DNA of 64,000 nucleotides from JBPYCR01 sp051846935 (GCF_051846935.1 NZ_JBPYCS010000011.1:1-64000); one strand, 5' to 3'. Positions 25,806 to 35,788 are shown, counted from the stretch's first letter. The notes: a model not told the origin generated them from the letters alone. Numbers and translations are program-made.

Positions 25806-26393
25806 ATGAATTGGTACGAAAAGCTGTCTGCATACTTTCCGGTGGAAGAAATGAAATCACAAGCCCACATGGAAATGCTACTAAAAGAAAAAGGGGAAAT
25901 ATACCGGAAGGACGAGGGCCCCCATCACGTCTTAATGTATGCTGAATTTGATGAATTTATTTTTATTGATTATTTATGGGTCTCTGCAAAGTCAAGAGGA
26001 CAAGGCATTGGACATCAGTTGCTTGAAAAGCTAAAAAAGAAAAACAAAGCAATTATTCTTGAAGTTGAACCAATTGATTATAAAGATTCGGATACCCAAA
26101 AACGATTACATTTTTATCAACGAGAGGATTTCAGACACGCCAGTTCTATTGGGTATAATCGTCGATCTTTGGCGACACAAGAAGAAACACCACTGGAAAT
26201 ACTGTATTGGTCTCCAAAAGAAAGTTCTGAAAAAGAGGTTTATGAACAGATCAAACAAACATATATTAAAATTCATACATACAAAGATAAGGAAATTTAC
26301 GGCACTTCGTATGATACAGTCGATGAAGTACTTATGATAAAGGATGAAGCAGGTACAAGCATGTTTAAAAAGTTAAAAGAAAATCCAAAATGA
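25806..26393 (+). CDS. yjbC: YjbC-like GNAT acetyltransferase
   Basis: The 195-residue protein has a GNAT core: the strand FIFIDYLWVSAKSRGQGIGHQLLEKL contains the acetyl-CoA-binding R/Q-G-x-G-x-G/A motif (RGQGIG). An extended C-terminal helical segment follows. In B. subtilis yjbC lies directly upstream of spx and the two share transcripts. Here spx begins 264 bases downstream. The acetyl acceptor is unknown. Confidence 0.82.
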   Translation: MNWYEKLSAYFPVEEMKSQAHMEMLLKEKGEIYRKDEGPHHVLMYAEFDEFIFIDYLWVSAKSRGQGIGHQLLEKLKKKNKAIILEVEPIDYKDSDTQKRLHFYQREDFRHASSIGYNRRSLATQEETPLEILYWSPKESSEKEVYEQIKQTYIKIHTYKDKEIYGTSYDTVDEVLMIKDEAGTSMFKKLKENPK

Positions 26394-26657
26394 TCCTACC
26401 GAACAAGTTAAACAACAAAAAAATGGAAACGTTTGATAAAAATGTTTAAAAAGTGAATTTTAGTGGTATATTAATTTTAATTACACTATCTTGTTGAAAA
26501 GTGGTAAACTCGATGTATTTTTTATCGTAGCCCCTACCTTTTACTTGACAAATATAGTATAATTAACTTAGACAAATAAACGTATCACTTTAAGTGAACT
26601 AACCATTTGATTAACGATTTGTTATATACATTTTTTAGAAATGAGGAGTGAAGTTAC

Positions 26658-27053
26658 ATGGTAACACTTTATACCTCGCCAAGTTGTACATCTTGCCGGA
26701 AAGCGAAAGCATGGCTTGAAGAACACGGGATACCGTTTTCGGAGCGAAACATATTTTCCGAACCATTATCATTGGACGAGATAAAAGAAATTTTACGGAT
26801 GACGGAAGATGGAACAGATGAAATTATCTCTACTCGCTCAAAAGTTTTTCAAAAGCTTGATGTAAATATTGACCAACTGCCGTTAAAAGATTTATTTCTT
26901 CTTATTCAGAAAAATCCTGGCTTGTTGCGTCGTCCAATTATTTTGGACGAAAAACGATTGCAGGTCGGATATAACGAAGATGAAATTCGTCGGTTTTTGC
27001 CAAGAACAGTTCGTACGTTTCAGTTGCGTGAAGCCCAGCGAATGGTCAATTAA
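26658..27053 (+). CDS. spx: Thiol-stress regulator Spx
   Basis: The 131-residue ArsC-fold protein binds the RNA polymerase alpha C-terminal domain. The redox switch Cys10-x-x-Cys13 (SCTSC) is present, with the conserved Gly in DGTDEII and the C-terminal RRFLPRTVRTFQLREAQ used for partner contacts. Levels are controlled by ClpXP with YjbH, which is also encoded here at 33 kb. MecA is encoded next. No clean promoter could be assigned. Confidence 0.96.
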   Translation: MVTLYTSPSCTSCRKAKAWLEEHGIPFSERNIFSEPLSLDEIKEILRMTEDGTDEIISTRSKVFQKLDVNIDQLPLKDLFLLIQKNPGLLRRPIILDEKRLQVGYNEDEIRRFLPRTVRTFQLREAQRMVN

Positions 27054-27083
27054 TTTTATGGCTTGCTTGAATTTGATAAGAAA

Positions 27084-27117
27084 GCACAACCTTCAATACA
27101 TCGGGTTGTGTTTTTTT
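27084..27117 (+). terminator. Rho-independent terminator after spx
   Basis: The stem GCACAACC / GGTTGTG is followed by seven T residues. Confidence 0.8.
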
Positions 27118-27745
27118 AGTTTGCTTACGCTTAATGCTGAAGATTGGAGACCGTATTAAATGTAATTGTTCTTTTTTTTGAGATGCAACAACATAATTAA
27201 TGGATATTACGGATTACTTGTTTATTATTTGGGGAAAACAAATTATAGATGGCTATATCTATATAACTTAGTTTAAATTTTTGGAGAAAGTCAAAATCTC
27301 ATAAATGTACAGAGGTGTGTTTTGGAAATACTAAACCATTAACAAGAGCTTAATATACTTTTGAGACAAAAAATACCAATTAAATATCTTTTGAAACGAC
27401 ACTTATTGCTATGAAGAAATATTCAAGCTGCTCGTTTATGTTTTTATACACGAGTGATTTTTGTCTTGTTTGCTTCCAATTAAACTATTGAAATAATGGA
27501 AAACATGGGGAAAACATCTAGTGACAAATAAATAAAAGTCGTTTAGAATAATATATTAAACAAATAGTCATTTATATTTTCAAAAAGGATATGAATATCA
27601 TACAATAGATATATAAGAAGGAATCATTAAAGTCTGGTTGGAATCATCTCTTCCACCTAATTATTTTATACTTTAAAGCTAGTGTCATTTTAAGGATAAA
27701 GTAACTAGCAAGCTTGTATTATTTATAGAAGGGAGAGAATTAATT
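27118..27745. other. AT-rich gap without a supported gene
   Basis: The 628 bases between spx and mecA hold no frame with a ribosome site longer than a few dozen codons. B. subtilis carries yjbE here; no YjbE-like frame is seen. The last 60 bases contain the mecA leader with AGAAGGGAGAG. No match to families A to E was noticed. Confidence 0.5.
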
Positions 27746-28417
27746 ATGGAAATTGAAAGAATTAATGAAAACACGGTTAAATTTTATATTTCGTATATAG
27801 ACATCGAGGATCGCGGTTTTGAAAGAGAAGAAATATGGTACAATCGCGAGCGGAGCGAGCAGCTATTTTGGCAAATGATGGATGAGGTTAATTATAAGGA
27901 AGATTTTTCCGTCGAAGGCCCACTTTGGATTCAAGTGCAAGCATTGGAAAAGGGCTTAGAAATCATTGTTACAAAAGCGCAAGTATCAAAAAATGGAGAA
28001 AGTCTAGAGCTGTCAGTTGATGATGATGAAACCATTGATAGCAATGTGAATGAAAAAATGGAGAGTATTTTGGCAGATAAGCTTCAAAAAGATAAAGATA
28101 CGGAACAGGAAGAGAATGATAAACCATTGGCAGTAATCGTACGCTTTAATAATTTTGAAGATGTAATTCAACTCAGTCATTATATTCACTTTACAGAAGA
28201 AACAGATTTTATTACAACACTATATAATTATCAAAATACGTATTACATGTATTTGGAGTTTGCCCCAGAGACAGAGGCAAATCAAGAGGATATTTTAAGT
28301 CAAGTATTTGAATATAGTGAGGAATCCGATACAACAATTCACCTATTAGAGGCTTATGGAACTAAAATAATAGAAGATGATGTGTTTCACCAGATTCAAT
28401 CGCTATTTTCCTTATAA
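27746..28417 (+). CDS. mecA: ClpC adaptor protein MecA
   Basis: The 223-residue adaptor has the N-terminal substrate-binding domain opening MEIERINENTVKFYISYIDI with RGFEREEIWYNRERSEQLFW. An acidic linker follows (about 85-125), then a C-terminal ClpC-binding domain (VRFNNFEDVIQLSHYI ... YMYLEF). MecA delivers ComK and other targets to ClpCP. Its place between spx and coiA matches B. subtilis. Confidence 0.95.
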   Translation: MEIERINENTVKFYISYIDIEDRGFEREEIWYNRERSEQLFWQMMDEVNYKEDFSVEGPLWIQVQALEKGLEIIVTKAQVSKNGESLELSVDDDETIDSNVNEKMESILADKLQKDKDTEQEENDKPLAVIVRFNNFEDVIQLSHYIHFTEETDFITTLYNYQNTYYMYLEFAPETEANQEDILSQVFEYSEESDTTIHLLEAYGTKIIEDDVFHQIQSLFSL

Positions 28418-28494
28418 AAAATGGGAAGTACTAGCGACCGTTATAAATGATTTTGGTCTTCAAGTTGGAGATCGAAATCATTTTTTTATGTTGT

Positions 28495-28982
28495 ACAATA
28501 TATGACGCTGGTGAAGAAAAATCACATTACTTTTTGGTAGGGAAATGGGAAGGACATTCACCAACGTCATTTTGATTTTCTAATAGAAAACAAGTGAATT
28601 TCTATGTAGAATAATAGTCGTTGAAAACCATATCCAGGAAGGAAATCATTTGTCGATTCGCCTATGGGTAGAGAAGCTTCACGAATGATAAGAATCAGAT
28701 CATGCTTTATTTCAAGCTTAAACCTGTAGAAACAAAATACAATACAAATCATAAAGAAACACACTTCTACGCAAATGAAACAGCATGGAAGTGTGTGCAA
28801 TAAGTCTATTAGCCCTCTTTAAGCTGAATGGAACGAACGTCGACGGACTCCTGCGGAAATAGCAAGCGTCCGAAGTTCACTGTAGCGACTCGGATAGATC
28901 ACCTACAGAAGCTAAGGCAGTAACTGAGGAAAGCCTGTCGGCTGAAGTACAAGTCAACGAAATCAGAGCGCAAGCTTCCAAA
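28495..28982 (+). repeat. Dispersed repeat family B, copy 3
   Basis: It begins TTGTACAATATATGACG like copy 2 and keeps CACATTACTTTTTGGTAGGG, GTAGAAACAAAATACAATAC and CACTGTAGCGACTCGGATAG in the same order. The right end is truncated after GCGCAAGCTTCC. It occupies the gap between mecA and coiA. Confidence 0.7.
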
Positions 28983-29039
28983 TGAAGGAATATGCATATA
29001 ACTGTCGAATTTAGGTAATGAAGGAGGGGATTATAAAAA

Positions 29040-30212
29040 GTGTTGCAAGCAAAAACAAAGGAAGGTCAATTTGTCGTCTTAGCGATGCTAAACAAAACGA
29101 AGATTGAATGGCATCGTCAGCATACGACCTTTTACTGCCCGGCATGCCAGAACAAAGTTATAATAAAGGCAGGTAACAAAGTAACACCACACTTTGCTCA
29201 TATAAAACAAAGTACTTGCCCAAGTAGCGGTGGTGAAGGTCCGTATCATGAAAAAGGAAAGCTTCTTTTATACGAATGGTTAAAAAAGCAATCCATACAC
29301 GTAAACCTAGAGCCATATATTGCTGAAATTAAACAACGGCCAGATTTGCTAGCCAATATAAATTATCAACAAATTGCAGTAGAATTTCAAAGCGCAAAAA
29401 TATCAGACGCAGAAATACGAAAAAGAAATTTATGCTACCGTGCTATCGGTATTATTCCATTATGGATTCTAGGTGCAAATCATTTGCGTCGAATTCAAAA
29501 GCAAGCATTGCAATTAAATGAATTTATTTTACAATGTATGCATCAATTCTCTCCTACGATGCCCATAACATTATATTTCCTCTGTCCATCCACCTGTCAA
29601 TTTCTAATATTCCATTCCTTTTATATGGCTACAACGAGAAAAGCTATCGGCAAACTGCGATTTTTCCATTTATTTAATTTGCAATTAAACGACCTCGTTC
29701 AAAAGCATGGGGACACATCGGTTGATTTATACCGATTTTGGCTTAATGAAAAGCGTATCCTTCGGTTGCAGCCGCGAGGGCGATCGTTTGGTCAGGAACG
29801 AAAATGGCGGCAATGGTTATATGAAAAAAGATTGCATCCTCAGCAGCTACCTTCTGCAATTCATCTCCCTGTAAGTAGGCAATATAAAATGAAAACACCG
29901 CCGTGGAACTGGCAAAGCCGTATATGTTTAGATGTAGTTCATCCACTATCCTCAGGAAGCCTATTTACACTAAGACAATGTAAAAATGTACTGTGCTCCC
30001 AACAATTCACTTCTGCTCACTTTCCATTGCTACAAAGCAAACAAGATCCAGTTAAACAATATTTACAGCTTTTAAGTCGATTAAAAATAATAAAACAAAC
30101 TGCAACCGGAGAATATAAAAAGTTGCGACCTTTCCGATTTTACAATTATATAGAAGATGCTTTAGAAGGTGATTTATCCACATTACAGGTGCTTCGAACA
30201 AATAAAAAATAA
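29040..30212 (+). CDS. coiA: Competence protein CoiA
   Basis: The 390-residue CoiA-like protein has a CPAC/zinc-type motif near residue 38 (TFYCPACQNKV), the HFAH segment, and a nuclease-like core with RPDLLANINYQQIAVEFQSA and WILGANHLRRI. CoiA acts on incoming DNA during transformation. The start is GTG 29040 after AAGGAGGGG. The neighbours mecA upstream and pepF downstream match B. subtilis yjbF. With med, mecA and spx also present, competence functions appear retained. Confidence 0.9.
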   Translation: MLQAKTKEGQFVVLAMLNKTKIEWHRQHTTFYCPACQNKVIIKAGNKVTPHFAHIKQSTCPSSGGEGPYHEKGKLLLYEWLKKQSIHVNLEPYIAEIKQRPDLLANINYQQIAVEFQSAKISDAEIRKRNLCYRAIGIIPLWILGANHLRRIQKQALQLNEFILQCMHQFSPTMPITLYFLCPSTCQFLIFHSFYMATTRKAIGKLRFFHLFNLQLNDLVQKHGDTSVDLYRFWLNEKRILRLQPRGRSFGQERKWRQWLYEKRLHPQQLPSAIHLPVSRQYKMKTPPWNWQSRICLDVVHPLSSGSLFTLRQCKNVLCSQQFTSAHFPLLQSKQDPVKQYLQLLSRLKIIKQTATGEYKKLRPFRFYNYIEDALEGDLSTLQVLRTNKK

Positions 30213-30403
30213 AATAGTACGAAAGAATGTACATCTAATTTGTCGATTGAATCAATCTGCAAATTATTAGTTTTAAGCATGAAGGCAATTAAATTCGTTA
30301 TACTAGTAAGAGTTAGTTATTTTATTTAAACTATAGGGTAGGTAGTATTAAAAAATGAACTTGTTGTGAATTAATATGCAAAATGAATTGGGAGGAATGA
30401 AAA

Positions 30404-32221
30404 GTGGCTGAAAATACAAAAAAGCTACAAAGCCGTGATGAGGTACCTAAGGAAAGAACGTGGCGCTTAGAGGATATCTTTGCAACGGATGAACTTTGGG
30501 AACAAGAGTATAAAGCATTAGAGGCAGATATTCCTGAAATTACGAACTACCAAAATACATTAGGGGACGCTGCAGATAACGTATTAAATGTTTTACAACT
30601 CCAAGATAAATTATCAGAACGACTTGGCAAATTATATACATACTCGCATATGCGTTATGACCAAGACACTGCGAATGGTTTTTACCAAGCGATGAATGCT
30701 CGAGCAGATAATATATTAACGCTTGCTTCGAGTAGTATGAGTTATATTGTACCAGAGCTGCTTGAAATAGATGCGAACAAATTAGCGAACTTTATAAAAG
30801 AAAAACCAGAATTAAAAATGTACCAAAAAACGTTGGATGAAATTACGAGGCAACGTCCGCATATTTTAAGTAAACGAGAAGAAGCATTGCTCGCTGAAGC
30901 ATCGGATCCCCTCCAATCTGCTTCACAAACATTCAGTATGCTAAATAACGCTGACTTAACTTTTCCTGTAATTACGAATGAAAAGGGAGAAGCAGTCGAA
31001 CTGACACATGGACGTTATTTAGGATTCCTTGAATCTAAAGATCGGAATGTTCGAAAAGATGCCTTTGAAGCAATGTATAAAACGTATGGTGATTTTAAAA
31101 ATACATTCGCAACAACATTAAGTGGTACTGTGAAGAAAGATAATTTTTACGCTAGGGTAAGGAATTACGATTCTGCAAGACATGCTGCTTTAGATGGGAA
31201 TAATATCCCAGAAAGCGTTTATGATAACTTAGTCGATGCGGTTAACGATCGGATTGGCTTATTACACCGCTATGCAAAACTGCGCAAGAATGTTCTTGGG
31301 CTTGATGCACTGCACATGTATGATTTATTTACACCACTCGTCCAAGACATTGATATGAAAATACCTTACGAACAAGCTCAGGAACATGTATTAAATAGTT
31401 TGAAGCCTTTAGGTGAAGCGTACACTTCTATTATTCAAGAAGGCTTCCAAAATCGTTGGATTGATGTAGAGGAAAATCGTGGGAAACGAAGTGGTGCATA
31501 TTCATCAGGTGCATATGGTACGAACCCATATATTTTGCTAAATTGGCAAGACAATGTAAATGATATGTTTACGTTAACACACGAGCTTGGACATTCCGTA
31601 CACAGCTATTACACACGTAAGTCACAACCGTATCGCTATGGTAATTATTCTATTTTCGTTGCCGAAGTTGCTTCAACATGTAACGAAGCGTTGTTAAATG
31701 AATATATGCTCAACTATTTGGATGATGAAAAGCAAAAATTATATATTTTAAATCACTTTTTGGAAGGTTTTCGTGGAACCGTTTTTCGTCAGACGATGTT
31801 TGCAGAATTTGAGCATTCGATCCATATGCTTGCTCAAAACGGAGAGGCTTTAACGGCGGATAAACTAACAGAAACGTATTATGAATTAAACAAAAAATAT
31901 TTCGGTGACGTCGTCGTTTCAGATGAAGCAATCGGTCTGGAATGGGCCCGAATCCCTCATTTTTACTATAATTATTATGTGTATCAATATGCGACAGGGT
32001 ACTCTGCAGCTACATCATTAGCAAAACAAATTTTAGAAGAAGGAAATCCAGCTGTAAACCGCTATATGGAGTTTTTAAAAGCGGGCAGTAGCGACTATCC
32101 TATTGAAGTGCTAAAAAAAGCAGGAGTCGATATGACTGAAAAACAACCGATATTGGATGCTTTAGCAGTATTCGATCAGAAATTGACGGAGATGGAAAGC
32201 CTCTTACAAAAGCTAAAATAA
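30404..32221 (+). CDS. pepF: Oligoendopeptidase F
   Basis: The 605-residue M3-family zinc metallopeptidase has the active site HELGH at residues 393-397 and the third ligand Glu in EVASTCNEALL. The C-terminal part (GLEWARIPHFYYNYYVYQYATGYS) is typical. It cleaves short peptides in the cytoplasm. The start is GTG 30404 after GGGAGGAATG. It follows coiA as in B. subtilis yjbG. Confidence 0.95.
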   Translation: MAENTKKLQSRDEVPKERTWRLEDIFATDELWEQEYKALEADIPEITNYQNTLGDAADNVLNVLQLQDKLSERLGKLYTYSHMRYDQDTANGFYQAMNARADNILTLASSSMSYIVPELLEIDANKLANFIKEKPELKMYQKTLDEITRQRPHILSKREEALLAEASDPLQSASQTFSMLNNADLTFPVITNEKGEAVELTHGRYLGFLESKDRNVRKDAFEAMYKTYGDFKNTFATTLSGTVKKDNFYARVRNYDSARHAALDGNNIPESVYDNLVDAVNDRIGLLHRYAKLRKNVLGLDALHMYDLFTPLVQDIDMKIPYEQAQEHVLNSLKPLGEAYTSIIQEGFQNRWIDVEENRGKRSGAYSSGAYGTNPYILLNWQDNVNDMFTLTHELGHSVHSYYTRKSQPYRYGNYSIFVAEVASTCNEALLNEYMLNYLDDEKQKLYILNHFLEGFRGTVFRQTMFAEFEHSIHMLAQNGEALTADKLTETYYELNKKYFGDVVVSDEAIGLEWARIPHFYYNYYVYQYATGYSAATSLAKQILEEGNPAVNRYMEFLKAGSSDYPIEVLKKAGVDMTEKQPILDALAVFDQKLTEMESLLQKLK

Positions 32222-32375
32222 AAGTTCTACATTAAATAACGTTGGCGAATAAAAACAGCTTACCTGATTTATGAGGCCACCGACAAACGATCGTTATTTT
32301 GAGCGATATCTTGTGGTTAATACAAAGAAAATACTTTTAGTGTGGTGCTAGTAGTGAAAAATGTTTTTTAAAAAA

Positions 32376-32411
32376 ATGGCATAGTCGTACATGTTGCGTC
32401 TATGCCTTTTT
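32376..32411 (+). terminator. Terminator downstream of pepF
   Basis: The stem GGCATAG / CTATGCC is followed by TTTTT. It lies about 160 bases after the stop. Confidence 0.65.
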
Positions 32412-32460
32412 GTTATGATTTCTTCTATCTGTATCAACGTTATTTTATAGTCCCACGAAT

Positions 32461-32493
32461 AAAAAAGACTTCAAAAGTAGCATTACTTGAAGC
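32461..32493 (-). terminator. Terminator after the 55-residue membrane protein gene
   Basis: On the minus strand the stem CTTCAAGTA / TACTTTTGAAG, with a bulge, is followed by TCTTTTTT. Confidence 0.65.
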
Positions 32494-32534
32494 CCTTTCC
32501 ACCTTTTAAAAACGCAAATGGCGTAATATCGATA

Positions 32535-32702
32535 TTAACGCATTCGGCCCCGGTACAAATTTTGATAAGTAAAGGAATAAATGGTTAAATAAATTGATAT
32601 AAACAAGAGAGGCAATGTAATGAAGAGTGGAATAAACTGCATGAGTCCAAATAAATTCAAAATAAAAGCGGCAAACGTTACTATTAAAAAAATAAATCCC
32701 AT
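32535..32702 (-). CDS. Small two-helix membrane protein, 55 residues
   Basis: On the minus strand an ATG at 32702 follows GTGGAGTG and opens a 55-codon frame: MGFIFLIVTFAAFILNLFGL, then a second helix PLFITLPLLFISIYLTIYSF and a basic end YRGRMR. Two clean hydrophobic helices, the ribosome site and a following terminator support a real gene. The longer 70-codon frame on the same strand is a shadow of this one. No family is recognised. Confidence 0.65.
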   Translation of the reverse strand: MGFIFLIVTFAAFILNLFGLMQFIPLFITLPLLFISIYLTIYSFTYQNLYRGRMR

Positions 32703-32736
32703 TTCGTTCACACTCCACTTTTATTATTTTTGGGCT

Positions 32737-32937
32737 TTCGAATTAGTGTGTGGAAAATCAGGAAGGCTTTCCGACAGTAGCGTATGGACGATGCAAGAAT
32801 TAAGCGATAGGAAAAAGGTCTGTGAGATTCCACAGTGCGTAGGACGAGGAGGTTCACACTGGCTGACGGAAAGCGAGTATATTGCATGCGCGAGATGTTA
32901 GAGAACTACTCCCTACCCAGTATTTTCCGAAACACCC
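32737..32937 (+). repeat. Dispersed repeat family E, copy 2
   Basis: Starts TTCGAATTAGTGTGTGG and ends with TATTTTCCGAAACACCC, so its ends are inverted around GGAAAAT. It matches 1651-1850 in block order. The frame that crosses it has no homologue in copy 1. Confidence 0.6.
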
Positions 32938-33003
32938 TATTATAATACGATGACTATACGCATCAACTCTTACTATAATTCTATGAATAAAGACTACATA
33001 TTA

Positions 33004-33040
33004 GAATAAAAAACTCTAAGCCTATAATTCTACTTAGAGT
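33004..33040 (-). terminator. Terminator after yjbH
   Basis: On the minus strand the perfect stem ACTCTAAG / CTTAGAGT is followed by TTTTTTATTC. Confidence 0.8.
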
Positions 33041-33046
33041 GATTGA

Positions 33047-33928
33047 TTAACAGATATATTTCCAAAAGGAATCATAATTCATTTTTATTTTCTTAACTTT
33101 TCGTTTCAATTGCAGCTTTTTCATTTCTCTCTCTGCTTCAGCAATTGTCCAATCGTAAATGATGGCTAATTCTTTATTTCCGACCATTCCGTGTCGAGCT
33201 AAAAACTCCTCCAGTGTTGGCTTCTTTGCTGGTAGTGCATCTTGTTGTAAGATTTCTTTTAATATATGAACGTACGTATCGTATGAATGCGTACCGACGA
33301 TTTTAATTCCGTGATCTTCAATTATATGGTTAAAGAATACGAGGGTAGGTAACGCGTCCACACGCATTTCTTTTAAAATTTTTAAATCGCATTGAAATGC
33401 TTTTTTTGCTGAAGGAGAATAGAGGTCATTCGTGAATTCATCTACATCCAGCTGTGCATCCTTTGCGCATTGAATTAATACTTTTTCATTTGATATATCT
33501 TCATCTTTAATAAAGAATGCTTCTTGTATTTTTCGTAAATAGAGCCGTCCTGCTCGGTTTCCCTGCAGTTCAGCCGCTTTAATTGCCATTGATGTTATCC
33601 ACGGAACATCATCTGTATGCAAATCTAAATCACAGCTAATCCCTGAAAATTTATTTGTTTTCTCCCATATTGGAATTAGATTTCTTTGTCTATTCGATTT
33701 TTTTTGCAATTTAATTAATCGGCCGCTTATTACTGGTCGAATCGTAAAGAAACGACCATATTCCATAGTTAGCTTCTTAAAAATAGGGTCAAGTGTCCAG
33801 CACTCCGTACAAAAAGGATCAATGAAAGCATAAATTTCAATTGGCTTTTCAACAAAATCAATAAAATTATATTTCACTGAATCGTCTGCATGATTTGCTT
33901 TTGTCTGTTCATAAAGATTCCAAACCAT
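33047..33928 (-). CDS. yjbH: ClpXP adaptor YjbH (SpxH)
   Basis: The 293-residue DsbA/thioredoxin-superfamily adaptor presents Spx to ClpXP. The active-site-like motif CTEC lies in AFIDPFCTECWTLDP, and the thioredoxin cis-Pro region is ALPTLVFF. A C-terminal basic helix ends it. The ribosome site GGGGGA precedes ATG 33928. It is the last gene of a minus-strand group YjbK-YjbI-YjbH. The yjbH-yjbI pair is also together in B. subtilis. Its target Spx is encoded 6 kb away. Confidence 0.92.
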   Translation of the reverse strand: MVWNLYEQTKANHADDSVKYNFIDFVEKPIEIYAFIDPFCTECWTLDPIFKKLTMEYGRFFTIRPVISGRLIKLQKKSNRQRNLIPIWEKTNKFSGISCDLDLHTDDVPWITSMAIKAAELQGNRAGRLYLRKIQEAFFIKDEDISNEKVLIQCAKDAQLDVDEFTNDLYSPSAKKAFQCDLKILKEMRVDALPTLVFFNHIIEDHGIKIVGTHSYDTYVHILKEILQQDALPAKKPTLEEFLARHGMVGNKELAIIYDWTIAEAEREMKKLQLKRKVKKIKMNYDSFWKYIC

Positions 33929-33944
33929 ACATTGGTCCCCCTTT

Positions 33945-34328
33945 TTATTGTTTAGGTGTATTCACCATATGCTGGGCGGTCATGGCCAGTCTTTCATATA
34001 TTGCACTACGATACGGTTCTTCTATTTGTGCTTCTTCGAGTGCTTTATGCATACATTCCAACCAAGCATCTTTTCTTTCAGGTGTAATTTCAAACTGTAG
34101 ATGTCTTCTTCTAAGCATCGGGTGCCCTCGATCCTCTGTGTAAACGGAAGGCCCACCAAACAACTGGATTAGAAATAAACGTTGCTTTCGAGCGGATTCA
34201 GTTAAATCATCTGGGAAAATAGGAATAAGTTTCGGATGATTGCCAATATGTTTATATAAAGAGGCAATTATTTTATCAATAGGTTCGTATCCGCCGATCG
34301 CTTTAAAAATAGTTCCTGGCTTAATCAT
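33945..34328 (-). CDS. yjbI: Truncated hemoglobin, group II (YjbI)
   Basis: The 127-residue truncated hemoglobin has KAIGGYEPIDKIIASLYKHI (helix B), FPDDLTESARKQRLFLIQLFGGPSVYT (helix E) and the proximal-His region MLRRRHLQFEI. Group II features include GPxxY and a Trp in DAWLECM. The start is ATG 34328 with GGAG 11 bases upstream; the earlier GTG overlaps the site. It is cotranscribed with yjbH, and the family protects against oxidative and nitrosative stress. Confidence 0.88.
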   Translation of the reverse strand: MIKPGTIFKAIGGYEPIDKIIASLYKHIGNHPKLIPIFPDDLTESARKQRLFLIQLFGGPSVYTEDRGHPMLRRRHLQFEITPERKDAWLECMHKALEEAQIEEPYRSAIYERLAMTAQHMVNTPKQ

Positions 34329-34396
34329 TTGGAGTAGCACTCCTTCTATGTTTCTATCATTGTAGCAACGGAAAAGGTTCCGGGCAAATGATCTGA

Positions 34397-34975
34397 TTAT
34401 TTGTCTTTCTTATATGTTTGGAAGAATCGTGCGATCTTATTCGGGGTCTTTTTGCCTATAATAGAATAATCTGTAATGATTTTTTGAAATGCTGTAATCC
34501 CTACTTCTTTATTAGGCGCTTCAATTTCCAATTCATAGTCTGAATATCCGTTATACGTGCTGTAATCTAACACATATACAATGTCTTCTTGTTGGAATTG
34601 CCTACGCTCGGTAATTAGTTTTCCATAATAATTAAGCGATTCTACATTTACCCCTTTTGCTATTAATCGCTGTATTGTGTGCTTGTTTTTATTTATATTA
34701 TTTGCTAACCATGAACATGCTTCTTTTTCGGTAAGTTCATCATGTGTCTCGAGTATGCCTTCCGAATGTGGCTCTTTTAATGTTAAACAAAAAGTATTAT
34801 TCTTTTCACGAATTCGTAACGCACACCCTTTGTCTTTTAATGAAAGGGGGCTTGTTTCAAAATAATAGTTTGTTTGCTTGAGTGATTCATTATTAAAAGG
34901 AAGAGCCTTTAATAATCGAGTATACTCTTGCTTTGTTAACAGGACTTTATATTCAATTTCAATTTCTTGTGACAT
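34397..34975 (-). CDS. yjbK: CYTH domain protein YjbK
   Basis: The 192-residue triphosphate-tunnel (CYTH) protein has the hallmark EIEIEYK at residues 4-10 and tunnel-lining basic or acidic strands (YYFETSP, CALRIREKN, FCLTLKEP, YELEIEAP). Members hydrolyse inorganic or nucleoside triphosphates with a metal. The start ATG 34975 follows GGAGGA; the 20 upstream codons have no ribosome site. In B. subtilis it lies next to relQ. The yjbJ transglycosylase normally found beside it is absent here. Confidence 0.88.
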   Translation of the reverse strand: MSQEIEIEYKVLLTKQEYTRLLKALPFNNESLKQTNYYFETSPLSLKDKGCALRIREKNNTFCLTLKEPHSEGILETHDELTEKEACSWLANNINKNKHTIQRLIAKGVNVESLNYYGKLITERRQFQQEDIVYVLDYSTYNGYSDYELEIEAPNKEVGITAFQKIITDYSIIGKKTPNKIARFFQTYKKDK

Positions 34976-35140
34976 ATTTATCCTCCAAAAGGAATGGTGT
35001 ACATGTATTATCTCGAATAACTGAATTAGATGCAAAGATTATTCATTTCCATTTATTATGATAAAATAGAGAAGAGTGATATCGTTTGCAATCGACTTTT
35101 AAACACGACGAGTATAAACAATTGGAAATAGGTGATACGT

Positions 35141-35749
35141 ATGAATTGGGATGCATTTCTTGCACCTTATGCACAAGCAGTTGAAGAATTAAAAGTAAAG
35201 TTAAAAGGAATCCGCAAACAATTTGGTTATGAAGAGAGTCATTCACCGATAGAATTTGTCACAGGTAGAGTAAAGCCTTTGGCAAGTATACTTGAAAAGG
35301 CGAGCAATAAAAATATTCCATCTGATCAAATTGAAAGTGAAATTCAAGACATTGCGGGGCTGCGCGTTGTTTGTCAATTTGTAGATGATATTTATAAAGT
35401 AGTAGAAATGGTCAGAGAACGAAATGATTTGAAAATTGTTATGGAAAAGGACTATATTAAAAAAAATAAAGATAGTGGTTACCGGTCTTATCATCTTATT
35501 ATTGAATATCCTGTTGAAACGATTCATGGTGAAAAGCTTATTTTGGCAGAGATTCAAATCCGTACGTTAGCCATGAACTTTTGGGCAATTAATGAACACT
35601 CTTTAAATTATAAGTATGAGGGGAGGATACCGACAGACATTAAAGAAAGGCTAAAAGGAGCGGCAGAAGCTGCTTTTAGGCTTGATGAAGAAATGTCAAA
35701 AATAAAGCGGGAGGTACAGGAGGCCCAACGAATTTTCCATCGCAAATGA
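35141..35749 (+). CDS. relQ: Small alarmone synthetase RelQ (YjbM/SasB)
   Basis: The 202-residue RelA/SpoT synthetase-only protein makes (p)ppGpp. It has VTGRVKPLASILEKA, IQDIAGLRVVCQFVDDIYKVV, the substrate-binding KDSGYRSYHLIIEYP and the catalytic region ILAEIQIRTLAMNFWAINEH. The start ATG 35141 has AGGTG six bases upstream. The order relQ-nadK-yjbO is the same as in B. subtilis. Confidence 0.94.
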   Translation: MNWDAFLAPYAQAVEELKVKLKGIRKQFGYEESHSPIEFVTGRVKPLASILEKASNKNIPSDQIESEIQDIAGLRVVCQFVDDIYKVVEMVRERNDLKIVMEKDYIKKNKDSGYRSYHLIIEYPVETIHGEKLILAEIQIRTLAMNFWAINEHSLNYKYEGRIPTDIKERLKGAAEAAFRLDEEMSKIKREVQEAQRIFHRK

Positions 35750-35788
35750 AAGAAATAAAAATGAAGTTGCTTTAGGAGGTAGCTCGTA

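Noticed and set aside
26545..26563. spx promoter from TTGACA and TATAAT
   Set aside because: The two boxes are only seven bases apart, so they cannot work together as -35 and -10. A real promoter was not identified.
32506..32718. 70-codon minus-strand frame between pepF and yjbH
   Set aside because: It overlaps the 55-codon frame in another phase. The shorter one has the ribosome site and two hydrophobic helices, and this one does not.
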